Below, in pieces: positions 16,141-23,112 of a DNA stretch of 32,002 nt. The position numbers and the translations under genes are program-made. The stretch comes from an uncultured Acetatifactor sp. (GTDB lineage Bacteria; Bacillota; Clostridia; Lachnospirales; Lachnospiraceae), in NCBI GenBank assembly GCA_910577235.1, contig CAJTMX010000043.1, positions 1-32,002 of the forward strand, read 5' to 3'. The notes under the pieces are model-generated. The model saw only the letters and a list, made by a program, of their open reading frames with translations. It did no database searches and was not told the origin of the DNA. Position 1 is the stretch's first letter, and the number at the start of each line of letters is the position of its first letter.

Positions 16141-16181
16141 GACGCTTTTATGTGATTTTTTTCACGTGGGGCGTCTTTTTT
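16141..16181 (+). terminator. intrinsic terminator after secY
   Basis: GACGC at 16141 pairs with GCGTC at 16171-16175, extended by G-U and A-U pairs down to TGTGA/TCAC, and is followed directly by six T residues. It marks the end of the S10-spc transcription unit. Confidence 0.75.
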
Positions 16182-16202
16182 GCGTAAATGGTTAAATTAG
16201 TG

Positions 16203-16392
16203 TTGCAAACGGTGCGGGAAATAGGTAAAATAGAAATGTTATGAAAGAAAATGCTGCCAAGGACGTTTCGGACAGGTAATTGTCCCTGTACGGACCCGCT
16301 CACGCTCGATTGAACAGCGTAGCGGATGCCGGAGTTTAGACATATACATTCTATGTAATATTTTGCACATGGAGTCAGAACTCCGCTATAGT
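16203..16392 (+). promoter_or_regulatory. two candidate promoters upstream of adk
   Basis: Promoter 1 is TTGCAA (16203-16208) and TAAAAT (16226-16231), 17 bp apart. Promoter 2 is TTGCAC (16363-16368) and TATAGT (16387-16392), 18 bp apart. CGGAGTT (16330-16336) and AACTCCG (16379-16385) form an inverted repeat that embraces the second -35 box and could be an operator. The 314-base secY-adk spacer holds no gene. Confidence 0.55.
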
Positions 16393-16443
16393 GTATTTTA
16401 GTATTTGTCTGTGCCGGAAAGGCATGGATATAAGGAGGAGAAT

Positions 16444-17085
16444 ATGAAGATTATTATGTTAGGCGCTCCCGGGGCAGGGAAGGGCACACAGGCCAAGATG
16501 ATTGCGGAGAAGTACCAGATTCCCCATGTATCCACAGGAGATATTTTCCGCGCCAATATTAAGAACGGTACGGAACTGGGCATGGAGGCTAAGAAATATA
16601 TGGATCAGGGTCTGCTGGTACCGGATGAGCTGACCGTGAAGATACTGCTGGACCGTGTGGCGCAGGAGGACTGCAAAAACGGCTATGTGCTGGATGGTTT
16701 CCCCCGCACCATACCCCAGGCGGAGGTGTTGGATAAGGCTCTGTCCGAGTTGGGTGAGAAGATTGATTATGCCGTCAATGTGGATGTGCCGGATGAGAAT
16801 ATTATTAAGAGAATGTCCGGGAGAAGAGCGTGTCTCTCCTGTGGCGCCACCTATCATATCGAGCATATTCCTCCCAAGCAGGAGGGCGTATGCGATAACT
16901 GCGGTCAGCCTCTGGTGCTGCGGGATGATGATAAGCCCGAAACGGTACAGAACCGCTTGAAAGTATATCACGACCAGACGCAGCCCCTGATCGATTTTTA
17001 CACCGCCAAGGGTGTGCTTAAGACGGTGGACGGTACTGTGGACATGAAAGACGTATTTGAGGCGATCGTTTCCATTTTAGGTTGA
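16444..17085 (+). CDS. adk: adenylate kinase
   Basis: The enzyme converts ATP plus AMP to two ADP. The 213 residues include the P-loop GAPGAGKGTQ (residues 7-16), the DGFPRT motif at 84-89 and a zinc-type lid with Cys130, Cys133, Cys150 and Cys153, which is the Gram-positive form. ATG 16444 follows TAAGGAGGA. It is separated from secY by a terminator and new promoters, and is followed 35 bases later by map. Confidence 0.98.
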   Translation: MKIIMLGAPGAGKGTQAKMIAEKYQIPHVSTGDIFRANIKNGTELGMEAKKYMDQGLLVPDELTVKILLDRVAQEDCKNGYVLDGFPRTIPQAEVLDKALSELGEKIDYAVNVDVPDENIIKRMSGRRACLSCGATYHIEHIPPKQEGVCDNCGQPLVLRDDDKPETVQNRLKVYHDQTQPLIDFYTAKGVLKTVDGTVDMKDVFEAIVSILG

Positions 17086-17120
17086 GAAGTGTTTAGTTGC
17101 GTGAAAAGAGGTTAGCTGGT

Positions 17121-17873
17121 ATGGCAGTGACGATTAAGTCTGAGAGAGAGATAGAATTGATGCGGGAGTCCTGCAGACTTCTGGCGATCGTACACAAGGA
17201 GATGGAGGAGGCGATACGGCCGGGGATGTCCACAAAGGATATAGACATTCTGGGAGACACACTGATCCGTAAGATGGGCTGTATCCCCAATTTTAAGAAT
17301 TACCACAGATACCCGGCTTCCATCTGCGTGTCAGTCAACGACGAGGTGGTGCATGGAATCCCCACCAAGCATCGTATTCTACAGGAGGGCGATATCGTCA
17401 GCCTGGATGCGGGCCTGATCTACAAGGGGTATCACTCCGATGCCGCACGGACGCATGCGGTAGGAAAGATCAGCCCGCAGGCGCAGCAATTGATCGATGT
17501 GACCAGGCAATGTTTCTTTGAAGGAATAAAGATGGCTAAAGCGGGCAATTATCTTTTTGATATTTCCAATGCCATCGACGCATATGCCACATCCTACGGA
17601 TACGGCATCGTGAGAGATCTGGTGGGGCACGGCATCGGCACGGCGCTGCACGAGGACCCTCAGATCCCCAATTTTGCCCAGAAACGCAGAGGGATCAAAC
17701 TTCGGGCCGGCATGACTCTGGCTGTGGAACCCATGATCAATATGGGAGCGGCGGATGTGGTGTGGTTGGACGACGACTGGACCGTGGTGACCGAGGACGG
17801 TTCCCTGTCGGCGCATTATGAGAATACGATCCTGATCACGGAAGGCGAACCGGAAATATTGACTCTGTATTGA
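17121..17873 (+). CDS. map: methionine aminopeptidase, type I
   Basis: This enzyme removes the initiator methionine from nascent proteins. The 250-residue protein has all five metal ligands of the family (Asp96, Asp107, His170, Glu203, Glu234) and the substrate-side His79. Motifs include SLDAGLIYKGYHSDAART and GHGIGTALHEDP. The start is set at ATG 17121 with AAGAGG upstream; an in-frame TTG at 17097 would add eight residues but has no better site. Confidence 0.96.
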   Translation: MAVTIKSEREIELMRESCRLLAIVHKEMEEAIRPGMSTKDIDILGDTLIRKMGCIPNFKNYHRYPASICVSVNDEVVHGIPTKHRILQEGDIVSLDAGLIYKGYHSDAARTHAVGKISPQAQQLIDVTRQCFFEGIKMAKAGNYLFDISNAIDAYATSYGYGIVRDLVGHGIGTALHEDPQIPNFAQKRRGIKLRAGMTLAVEPMINMGAADVVWLDDDWTVVTEDGSLSAHYENTILITEGEPEILTLY

Positions 17874-17927
17874 GATATTTATATAGGTAATGGCGCGGGT
17901 GGGCCTGCGCCATGTATGAGGACTGAT

Positions 17928-18209
17928 ATGACAGGATATTTCGCAACGGCTAAGGCGGGGCATGACCGGGGGAACCTGTATGTCATCGTGGGGGAGGAAG
18001 GCGCGTGGGTCTACCTCAGCGACGGATGTCTGCGCGGTATGGCACGTCCCAAGAAAAAGAACCGCAGGCATATCCAGATCATCGGAAAGACAGTGGACCA
18101 GGATATTTTGGACCGCCTGCTGAAAAAGGAAGAAGTATTTGATCATGAGATCAAATATGCCATAAAACAGTATTTGACTGGAAAGGAGAGTGTGTATGTC
18201 GAAGAGTGA
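17928..18209 (+). CDS. KOW domain RNA-binding protein (L14e-like)
   Basis: A small protein (93 residues) with a KOW-type beta fold near the N terminus (TAKAGHDRGNLYVIVGEEG) and a basic centre (PKKKNRRHIQ). Proteins of this type sit between map and infA in many Clostridia and are annotated as KOW-domain or L14e-like RNA-binding proteins; the precise role is not known to me. ATG 17928 is five bases after GAGGA; an ATG at 17916 is a weaker alternative. Its 3' end overlaps infA by 14 bases. Confidence 0.8.
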   Translation: MTGYFATAKAGHDRGNLYVIVGEEGAWVYLSDGCLRGMARPKKKNRRHIQIIGKTVDQDILDRLLKKEEVFDHEIKYAIKQYLTGKESVYVEE

Positions 18210-18414
18210 TGTGATCGAAATCGAAGGTACCGTGGTAGAGAAACTGCCCAATACCATGTTCCAGGTAGAACTGGAGAACGGACACCGGGTGCTGGCGCAT
18301 ATCAGCGGAAAGTTGCGCCAAAATTTTATCCGTATTCTGCCCGGCGACAGAGTGACCTTGGAACTGTCACCCTATGATCTGTCCAAAGGGCGTATTATCT
18401 GGAGAGATAAGTAA
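18196..18414 (+). CDS. infA: translation initiation factor IF-1
   Basis: IF-1 of 72 residues, an OB-fold protein with VIEIEGTVVEKLPNTMFQVEL, GHRVLAHISGKLR and the ending GRIIWR-K. It blocks the A site during initiation. ATG 18196 follows AAAGGAGAG; a GTG at 18190 falls inside that site. Standard length. Confidence 0.97.
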   Translation: MSKSDVIEIEGTVVEKLPNTMFQVELENGHRVLAHISGKLRQNFIRILPGDRVTLELSPYDLSKGRIIWRDK

Positions 18415-18445
18415 GAAAAAAGATGAATTTTACGGGAAAAAGTAC

Positions 18446-18474
18446 TTGCATTACCAAGGGGTGCATGCTATAAT
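18446..18474 (+). promoter_or_regulatory. extended -10 promoter ahead of rpmJ
   Basis: TTGCAT (18446-18451) and a perfect TATAAT (18469-18474) are 17 bp apart, and TGC immediately before the -10 makes it an extended -10 type. It makes rpmJ-rpsM-rpsK-rpsD-rpoA-rplQ at least partly independent of the upstream adk-infA transcript. No terminator separates infA from this point. Confidence 0.8.
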
Positions 18475-18507
18475 GTAAAACGGTCTTTTTTGAAAGGAGG
18501 GTTTAAC

Positions 18508-18621
18508 GTGAAGGTTAGATCATCAGTAAAACCGATTTGCGAAAAGTGCAAAATCATCAAGAGAAAAGGACGTATCAGAGTTATTTGTGAGAATCCGAAA
18601 CACAAGCAGAGACAGGGATAA
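18508..18621 (+). CDS. rpmJ: 50S ribosomal protein L36, zinc type (GTG start)
   Basis: A 37-residue protein read as MKVRSSVKPICEKCKIIKRK and onward, with zinc ligands Cys11, Cys14, Cys27 and His32. The start is GTG 18508, preceded by GAAAGGAGGG. It is the first gene after a strong internal promoter and is followed by an exceptionally long spacer of 634 bases before rpsM. Confidence 0.96.
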   Translation: MKVRSSVKPICEKCKIIKRKGRIRVICENPKHKQRQG

Positions 18622-18826
18622 TCACCGCTTGATCGCAGATTTTGATCAAGTATGTGAGTTCTTGTCCAGTTATTATGTGCGGCTGAACCGGTCCGCCTAA
18701 AAGAGGGCCGATTATCATAGAACTGGGATAGAGCTTACGGAGATTACTTCTTGGTTACCTGGACAAAGAGGTTTTTGCAAGGCTGCTAAGTACGCAGCCC
18801 AACTAAAACTGATCTTGTCCTGTTGC
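18622..18826 (+). other. non-coding spacer downstream of rpmJ
   Basis: No gene was recognised. Short hairpins are present: CTTGATC with GATCAAG (about 18628-18650) and GGCTGC with GCAGCC (about 18781-18799). Neither is followed by a T tract, so rpmJ transcripts probably continue toward rpsM. Confidence 0.5.
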
Positions 18827-19060
18827 GGCAAGGGACATATGGAAATGCGGCGGACTTTGCAGTTTGAGGCAAGGGACATATGGGATTGCAGCGGACGTTG
18901 CGGTTTGAGGCAAGGGACATATGGGATTGCAGCAGACGTTGCGGTTTGGTGCAAGGGACATATGGGATTGCAGCGGACGTTGCGGTTTGGTGCAAGGGAC
19001 ATATGGGATTGCAGCAGACGTTGCGGTTTGCGGCGAGGGATATGTGGAATGCGCGGGCTT
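18827..19060 (+). repeat. 41-bp minisatellite array between rpmJ and rpsM
   Basis: Five near-identical 41-base units start at 18827, 18868, 18909, 18950 and 18991, with a degenerate sixth from 19032. Each contains AAGGGACATATGG, then GATTGCAGC and ACGTTGCGGTTTG. The period is not a multiple of three and all three forward frames stay open, giving the same peptide pattern in turn, so apparent reading frames here are artefacts. It lies inside an essential ribosomal transcription unit, which is unusual. Confidence 0.93.
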
Positions 19061-19255
19061 AACAAGAAGCGGCAGAAGATATGTCAGATTGCGGTGGATC
19101 AGGGACAGAATTGTCTGGGGAAGATCGGATTAGTAACGGAAGGCGTCCGATTGGGTGCAAGCCCCAATCAATTAGTAACAGGCGTACATTGACAGACCAA
19201 ATGAGTACGCGGCGTTAGAATCAAGGAAAACGCAAAGAAAATGGAGGAAACGTAA
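19061..19255 (+). other. non-coding spacer between the minisatellite and rpsM
   Basis: It contains a hairpin GATTGGG with CCCAATC (about 19150-19170) and two copies of the phrase ATTAGTAAC (about 19129 and 19171). rpsM's own site (GGAGGAAA) is at its end. No gene or clear promoter was seen. Confidence 0.45.
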
Positions 19256-19627
19256 ATGGCTCGTATCGCAGGTGTTGACTTACCTAGAGAAAAACGAATC
19301 GAAATCGGTTTGACTTACATCTATGGAATTGGCAGAGTAAGCGCAAACAAAATCTTAGCCGAGGCAGGAGTGAATCCCGATACTCGTGTAAGAGACGTAA
19401 CTGACGAGGAAGTAAAGAAGATCAGCGAGGCAATTGAAAAACTGGGTATTATGGTTGAAGGTGATCTCCGCAGAGAGACCGCTCTGAATATCAAGAGACT
19501 GCAGGAGATCGGATGCTATCGCGGTATTCGTCATCGTAAGGGGCTGCCCGTTCGCGGTCAGAACACAAAGAACAATGCAAGAACGCGCAAAGGACCCAAG
19601 CGTACCGTTGCGAACAAGAAAAAGTAG
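19256..19627 (+). CDS. rpsM: 30S ribosomal protein S13
   Basis: S13 of 123 residues, with MARIAGVDLPREKRIEIGLTYI-type start, the helix-hairpin IYGIGRVSANKIL and the C-terminal RHRKGLPVRGQNTKNNART. It bridges to the 50S subunit and contacts tRNA. First large gene of the alpha operon. Confidence 0.97.
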   Translation: MARIAGVDLPREKRIEIGLTYIYGIGRVSANKILAEAGVNPDTRVRDVTDEEVKKISEAIEKLGIMVEGDLRRETALNIKRLQEIGCYRGIRHRKGLPVRGQNTKNNARTRKGPKRTVANKKK

Positions 19628-19674
19628 TTTGGTATCATAGGACAATGATTATTAGGAAAGTAGGTTAGTTTAAA

Positions 19675-20067
19675 ATGGCAAAAGTTGCAAAGAAAGTAAC
19701 AAAGAAACGTGTCAAGAAAAACGTTGAACGCGGACAGGCACATATTCAGTCTTCCTTTAACAATACGATTGTTACGCTGACTGACGCTGAGGGCAATGCT
19801 CTGAGCTGGGCTAGTGCCGGTGGTCTTGGTTTTAGAGGTTCAAGGAAATCTACTCCGTATGCCGCTCAGATGGCGGCAGAGACAGCCACAAAGGCTGCTT
19901 TGGTGCATGGGTTGAAGACCGTAGACGTGTTTGTAAAGGGTCCCGGTTCGGGACGTGAGGCTGCTATCAGAGCATTGTCTGCCTGCGGCCTGGAAGTGAC
20001 CAGCATTCGTGACGTAACTCCGGTTCCCCACAATGGATGCCGTCCGCCCAAGAGACGCCGTGTATAG
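19675..20067 (+). CDS. rpsK: 30S ribosomal protein S11
   Basis: S11 of 130 residues, with AHIQSSFNNTIVTLTD, SSAGGLGFRGSRKSTPYAAQ-like core (here WASAGGLGFRGSRK) and the ending PHNGCRPPKRRRV. It lies in the 30S platform near the Shine-Dalgarno helix. Followed by a 243-base spacer before rpsD. Confidence 0.97.
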   Translation: MAKVAKKVTKKRVKKNVERGQAHIQSSFNNTIVTLTDAEGNALSWASAGGLGFRGSRKSTPYAAQMAAETATKAALVHGLKTVDVFVKGPGSGREAAIRALSACGLEVTSIRDVTPVPHNGCRPPKRRRV

Positions 20068-20214
20068 TGCATAAAGATCTTCTGAGACTCTCGTGACAAG
20101 TCTGGTTCACTCCAGAGGACGTCTCGCAGAGAAGACAGATTTTTAGACACATGCCGGTCTCAATGTGGAACCGGTTTTAAATGTGTATCAGTTGGAAGAA
20201 GGTACGGTGGCGGC

Positions 20215-20274
20215 ATACATGTTTGTAGGATACATGCTTGTAGCATACATGCTTGTAGCATACATGCTACTGTA
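20215..20274 (+). repeat. 15-bp tandem repeats ahead of rpsD
   Basis: Four 15-base units start at 20215, 20230, 20245 and 20260, all beginning ATACATG; the two central units are identical. GTAGCAT and ATGCTAC within neighbouring units are complementary, so several alternative hairpins can form. The array ends about 36 bases before the rpsD start. The rest of the 20068-20310 spacer holds weak inverted repeats only, such as CCGGT with ACCGG near 20153-20174. Confidence 0.88.
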
Positions 20275-20310
20275 CTGTAAACATCTATTATTTAAAGGAG
20301 AAAAACAAAA

Positions 20311-20904
20311 ATGGCAGTTAATCGTGTACCCGTATTAAAGAGATGCAGAGCCTTAGGTCTGGAGCCTTCCTATCTGGGCTATGACAAGAAATCCAACAGA
20401 ACCAATGCCAGAGCCGGCAAGAAAGTAAGTGAGTACGGCCTGCAGTTGCGCGAAAAGCAGAAGGCTAAGTTCATTTACGGAGTGTTGGAGAAACCTTTCC
20501 ATAACTATTATGTAAAGGCCGACAGAATGAAGGGCATGACAGGTGAGAATCTGATGGTAATGCTGGAGAGCAGACTGGACAGCGTAGTGTTCAGAATGGG
20601 CTTTGCAAGAACCAGAAGAGAGGCCCGTCAGGTTGTGGGTCATAAGCATGTAACGGTCAACGGCAAGGTGGTAAACATTCCTTCTTACCTGATCAAGGCC
20701 GGCGACGTGATCGAGATCAGAGAGAACGCAAAGTCCTTACAGAGATACAAGGATATCGTGGAGGTAACCGGCGGCAGACTGGTGCCCGAGTGGATGGATG
20801 TGGATATCGAGGCCATGAAAGGAACCATCAAGAACCTTCCTACCAGAGAGATGATCGATGTACCTGTAGACGAGATGTTGATTGTCGAGTTATATTCCAA
20901 ATAA
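20311..20904 (+). CDS. rpsD: 30S ribosomal protein S4
   Basis: S4 of 197 residues. The N-terminal region has a Clostridia-type MAVNRVPVLKRCRALGLEPS start without a full zinc-finger cysteine set, then SEYGLQLREKQKAKFIYGV, and an S4 RNA-binding domain at about residues 90-155 with RREARQVVGHKHVTVNGK. S4 initiates 30S assembly and is an autogenous regulator in several bacteria; the repeat-bearing 243-base spacer just upstream is where such a site could lie. Confidence 0.97.
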   Translation: MAVNRVPVLKRCRALGLEPSYLGYDKKSNRTNARAGKKVSEYGLQLREKQKAKFIYGVLEKPFHNYYVKADRMKGMTGENLMVMLESRLDSVVFRMGFARTRREARQVVGHKHVTVNGKVVNIPSYLIKAGDVIEIRENAKSLQRYKDIVEVTGGRLVPEWMDVDIEAMKGTIKNLPTREMIDVPVDEMLIVELYSK

Positions 20905-20941
20905 TTGAGACAACAAGTATTCGTAAAGGAGGGTATTTGCA

Positions 20942-21898
20942 GTGTTTGATTTTGAAAGACCGAATATTGAGGTTGTTGAGATCTCTGAAGACAAAAAGTA
21001 CGGTAAATTCGTAGTGGAGCCGTTGGAAAGAGGTTATGGCATCACACTTGGTAACTCTCTGAGAAGAATCATGCTTTCGTCCCTGCCCGGCGCGGCAGTG
21101 AGTCAGGTAAAGATTGAAGGCGTTTTACATGAATTCAGTTCCATCCCCGGCGTAAAGGAGGATGTGACTGAGATTATTATGAATATCAAGAGTCTGGCGA
21201 TCAGAAACAACAGCGAGACCAATGAGGTGAAGACCGCCTACATCGAGTACGAGGGTGAGGGTGTGGTAAAAGCTTCCGATATTCAGGTGGATCAGGACAT
21301 CGAGATCCTTAATCCGGATCTGGTGATCGCTACACTCAGCGGAAAGAATACCAAGCTGTATATGGAGTTGACCATTACCAGAGGCAGAGGCTATGTGAGT
21401 GCCGATAAGAACAAACGCGAAGATTTACCCATTGGAGTGATTGCGATTGATTCTATTTACACCCCTGTAGAGCGGGTGAATGTAACAGTGCAGAATACCC
21501 GTGTGGGACAGATCACAGATTTTGATAAACTGACGCTGGACGTCCACACCAACGGTACGCTGGTTCCGGACGAGGCAGTCAGTCTGGCAGCCAAGGTGCT
21601 CAGCGAGCATTTGAGTCTCTTTATCAACCTGTCCGAGAACGCCAAGAATGCCGAGGTCATGGTTGAAAAAGAAGACAATGAGAAAGAAAAAGTGCTGGAG
21701 ATGAGCATTGACGAACTGGAGCTTTCCGTTCGTTCCTACAACTGTCTGAAGAGAGCCGGCATCAATACGGTGGAGGAATTGACCAATAAGACTTCCGAGG
21801 ATATGATGAAGGTGCGGAATCTGGGACGCAAGTCTCTGGAGGAAGTGCTGGCTAAGCTGAAAGAGCTGGGGCTGCAGTTGAATCCCAGTGAAGATTGA
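20942..21898 (+). CDS. rpoA: DNA-directed RNA polymerase subunit alpha (GTG start)
   Basis: RpoA of 318 residues. The N-terminal dimerisation domain (FVVEPLERGYGITLGNSLRR, about residues 22-41) assembles beta and beta-prime; the C-terminal domain (about residues 250-318, with LKRAGINTVEELTNKT and VRNLGRKSLEEV) contacts UP elements and activators. The start is GTG 20942 with AAAGGAGG nine bases upstream. Confidence 0.98.
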   Translation: MFDFERPNIEVVEISEDKKYGKFVVEPLERGYGITLGNSLRRIMLSSLPGAAVSQVKIEGVLHEFSSIPGVKEDVTEIIMNIKSLAIRNNSETNEVKTAYIEYEGEGVVKASDIQVDQDIEILNPDLVIATLSGKNTKLYMELTITRGRGYVSADKNKREDLPIGVIAIDSIYTPVERVNVTVQNTRVGQITDFDKLTLDVHTNGTLVPDEAVSLAAKVLSEHLSLFINLSENAKNAEVMVEKEDNEKEKVLEMSIDELELSVRSYNCLKRAGINTVEELTNKTSEDMMKVRNLGRKSLEEVLAKLKELGLQLNPSED

Positions 21899-21951
21899 AG
21901 TTGGAGAAATTCTAAAGCGGATATGTCAGTTATGTTTATTGTTCCCCATCA

Positions 21952-22050
21952 GTAAGTCCAAGGGGCGTGAGGGGGGCTGTAACCTTAGTGGATATTGTAT
22001 TGCGTCCGGTATGTAAGTCCGAAGGGCGTGGCCGGGCGTACCATGAGTGG
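21952..22050 (+). repeat. two imperfect repeats in the rpoA-rplQ spacer
   Basis: Copies from 21952 and 22013 both begin GTAAGTCC and continue with GGGCGTG and GAGTGGA- or TAGTGGA-type endings; period 61 bases. They fill the 169-base spacer between rpoA and rplQ. No promoter or terminator was seen here. Confidence 0.7.
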
Positions 22051-22067
22051 AGAAAGGAATTATTGTT

Positions 22068-22673
22068 ATGGCAAAGTACAGAAAATTGGGCAGAACTTCT
22101 TCTCAGAGAAAAGCGTTACTTCGTAATCAGGTGACTGCGCTGATCGCGCACGGCAAGATCGTTACCACCCAGGCTAAGGCCAAGGAGGTACAGAAGATTG
22201 CCGAGGGTCTGATTGCGATGGCCGTTAAGGAGAAGGATAACTACGAGACCGTTACCGTTACCGCCAAAGTTGCCCGCAAGGACAAGGACGGCAGGAGAGT
22301 AAAGCAGATCATCGACAAGGATACCAAGGCCGTATTGTCCGAGACACATCGCGACAAGGACGGTAAGATCCTGCGGATTGAGAACGGTGTGACCGTGACC
22401 GTATATGACGAGGTGGAGAAGGAGATCAAGAAGGATCTTCCCAGCAGATTGCATGCCCGCCGTCAGATGATGAGAGTGCTGTATCCCGTAGTGGAAGTTC
22501 CCAAGGAGGCCGCCGGCAGAAAGAGAAATACCAAGGAAGTCGATCTGGTGGCAAAACTGTTTGACGAGTACGCACCCAAATACGCGGACCGCAAGGGCGG
22601 TTACACCAGAATCATCAAGATCGGACAGCGCAAGGGCGATGCTGCGTTGGAAGTTGTGCTGGAATTGGTATAA
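22068..22673 (+). CDS. rplQ: 50S ribosomal protein L17 with a large insertion
   Basis: The N terminus (MAKYRKLGRTSSQRKALLRN) and the LHARRQ segment plus C-terminal GGYTRIIKIGQRKGDAALEVVLELV-type ending are classical L17. The protein has 201 residues instead of about 120. The excess is mostly a charged insertion at about residues 56-125 (starting near DNYETVTVTAKVARKDKDG), placed before the conserved LHARRQ helix. Insertions here are, as far as I know, typical of Lachnospiraceae L17. ATG 22068 follows AAAGGA. It is the last gene of the alpha unit. Confidence 0.96.
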   Translation: MAKYRKLGRTSSQRKALLRNQVTALIAHGKIVTTQAKAKEVQKIAEGLIAMAVKEKDNYETVTVTAKVARKDKDGRRVKQIIDKDTKAVLSETHRDKDGKILRIENGVTVTVYDEVEKEIKKDLPSRLHARRQMMRVLYPVVEVPKEAAGRKRNTKEVDLVAKLFDEYAPKYADRKGGYTRIIKIGQRKGDAALEVVLELV

Positions 22674-22709
22674 CGGATATATAAAGGAATTTATCAAAAA
22701 ATGACTTAT

Positions 22710-22743
22710 AGAGGAATTGGTCTTGCACCGGTTCCTCTTTTAT
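22710..22743 (+). terminator. intrinsic terminator after rplQ
   Basis: AGAGGAATTGGT (22710-22721) pairs with ACCGGTTCCTCT (22727-22738) using two G-U pairs, with a five-base loop and a short T-rich tail. It closes the alpha operon. Confidence 0.8.
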
Positions 22744-22832
22744 AATATCATAAAATCAGGCAATTGCAAAAAGCTTATTTGCCCATCCCCTGTGTCTTGA
22801 AACGGGGTTTTGCAATTACCCAAATATTATAA
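22744..22832. mobile_element. small MITE-like inverted-repeat element A
   Basis: Inverted ends TCAGGCAATTGCAAAA (22756-22771) and TTTTGCAATTACCC (22808-22821) enclose a short core with CCCC and GGGG arms. The element is flanked by AATATCATAAA on the left (22744-22754) and AATATTATAAA on the right, which differ by one base. It has no coding capacity. It shares its end sequence with the adjacent larger element B. Confidence 0.6.
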
Positions 22833-23090
22833 ACTAGGCAATTGCGAAACTCAGTTGCTATACGCGTGTCATTGTGCACATTGTATACTTAGGCGTAGGC
22901 ACGCTTTCGCTCCGTTCTCACCGTAGCGGTACGTAAGATGCCAAAATACGGCATCGGAGGTTGCTAGCAACCTCGGTACCGACGGTTCGCGGCGCAACTG
23001 CTTTGCACCATGCCTACTTATGGAATATACAATATGCACAACTCGGTACTGACAAAATAACAGTTTCGCAATTAACTAAAATATTATAAA
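22822..23090. mobile_element. MITE-like inverted-repeat element B with 12-bp flanking direct repeats
   Basis: A 12-base direct repeat AAATATTATAAA lies at 22822-22833 and again at 23079-23090. Just inside are inverted ends TAGGCAATTGCGAAACT (22835-22851) and AGTTTCGCAATTAACTA (23062-23078), matching at 15 of 17 positions. A second inverted pair lies inside (about 22871-22901 with 23011-23042), and GATGCC/GGCATC and GAGGTTGC/GCAACCTC hairpins form the centre. There is no open reading frame of note, as expected for a non-autonomous element. Confidence 0.7.
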
Positions 23091-23112
23091 AAGATGAAGT
23101 GAGGAATAAGCT

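Noticed and set aside
18815..19192. Open reading frames across the 41-bp repeats
   Set aside because: All three forward frames and the reverse strand are open because the unit lacks stops and its period is not a multiple of three. The same peptide appears in each frame, so no frame is favoured.
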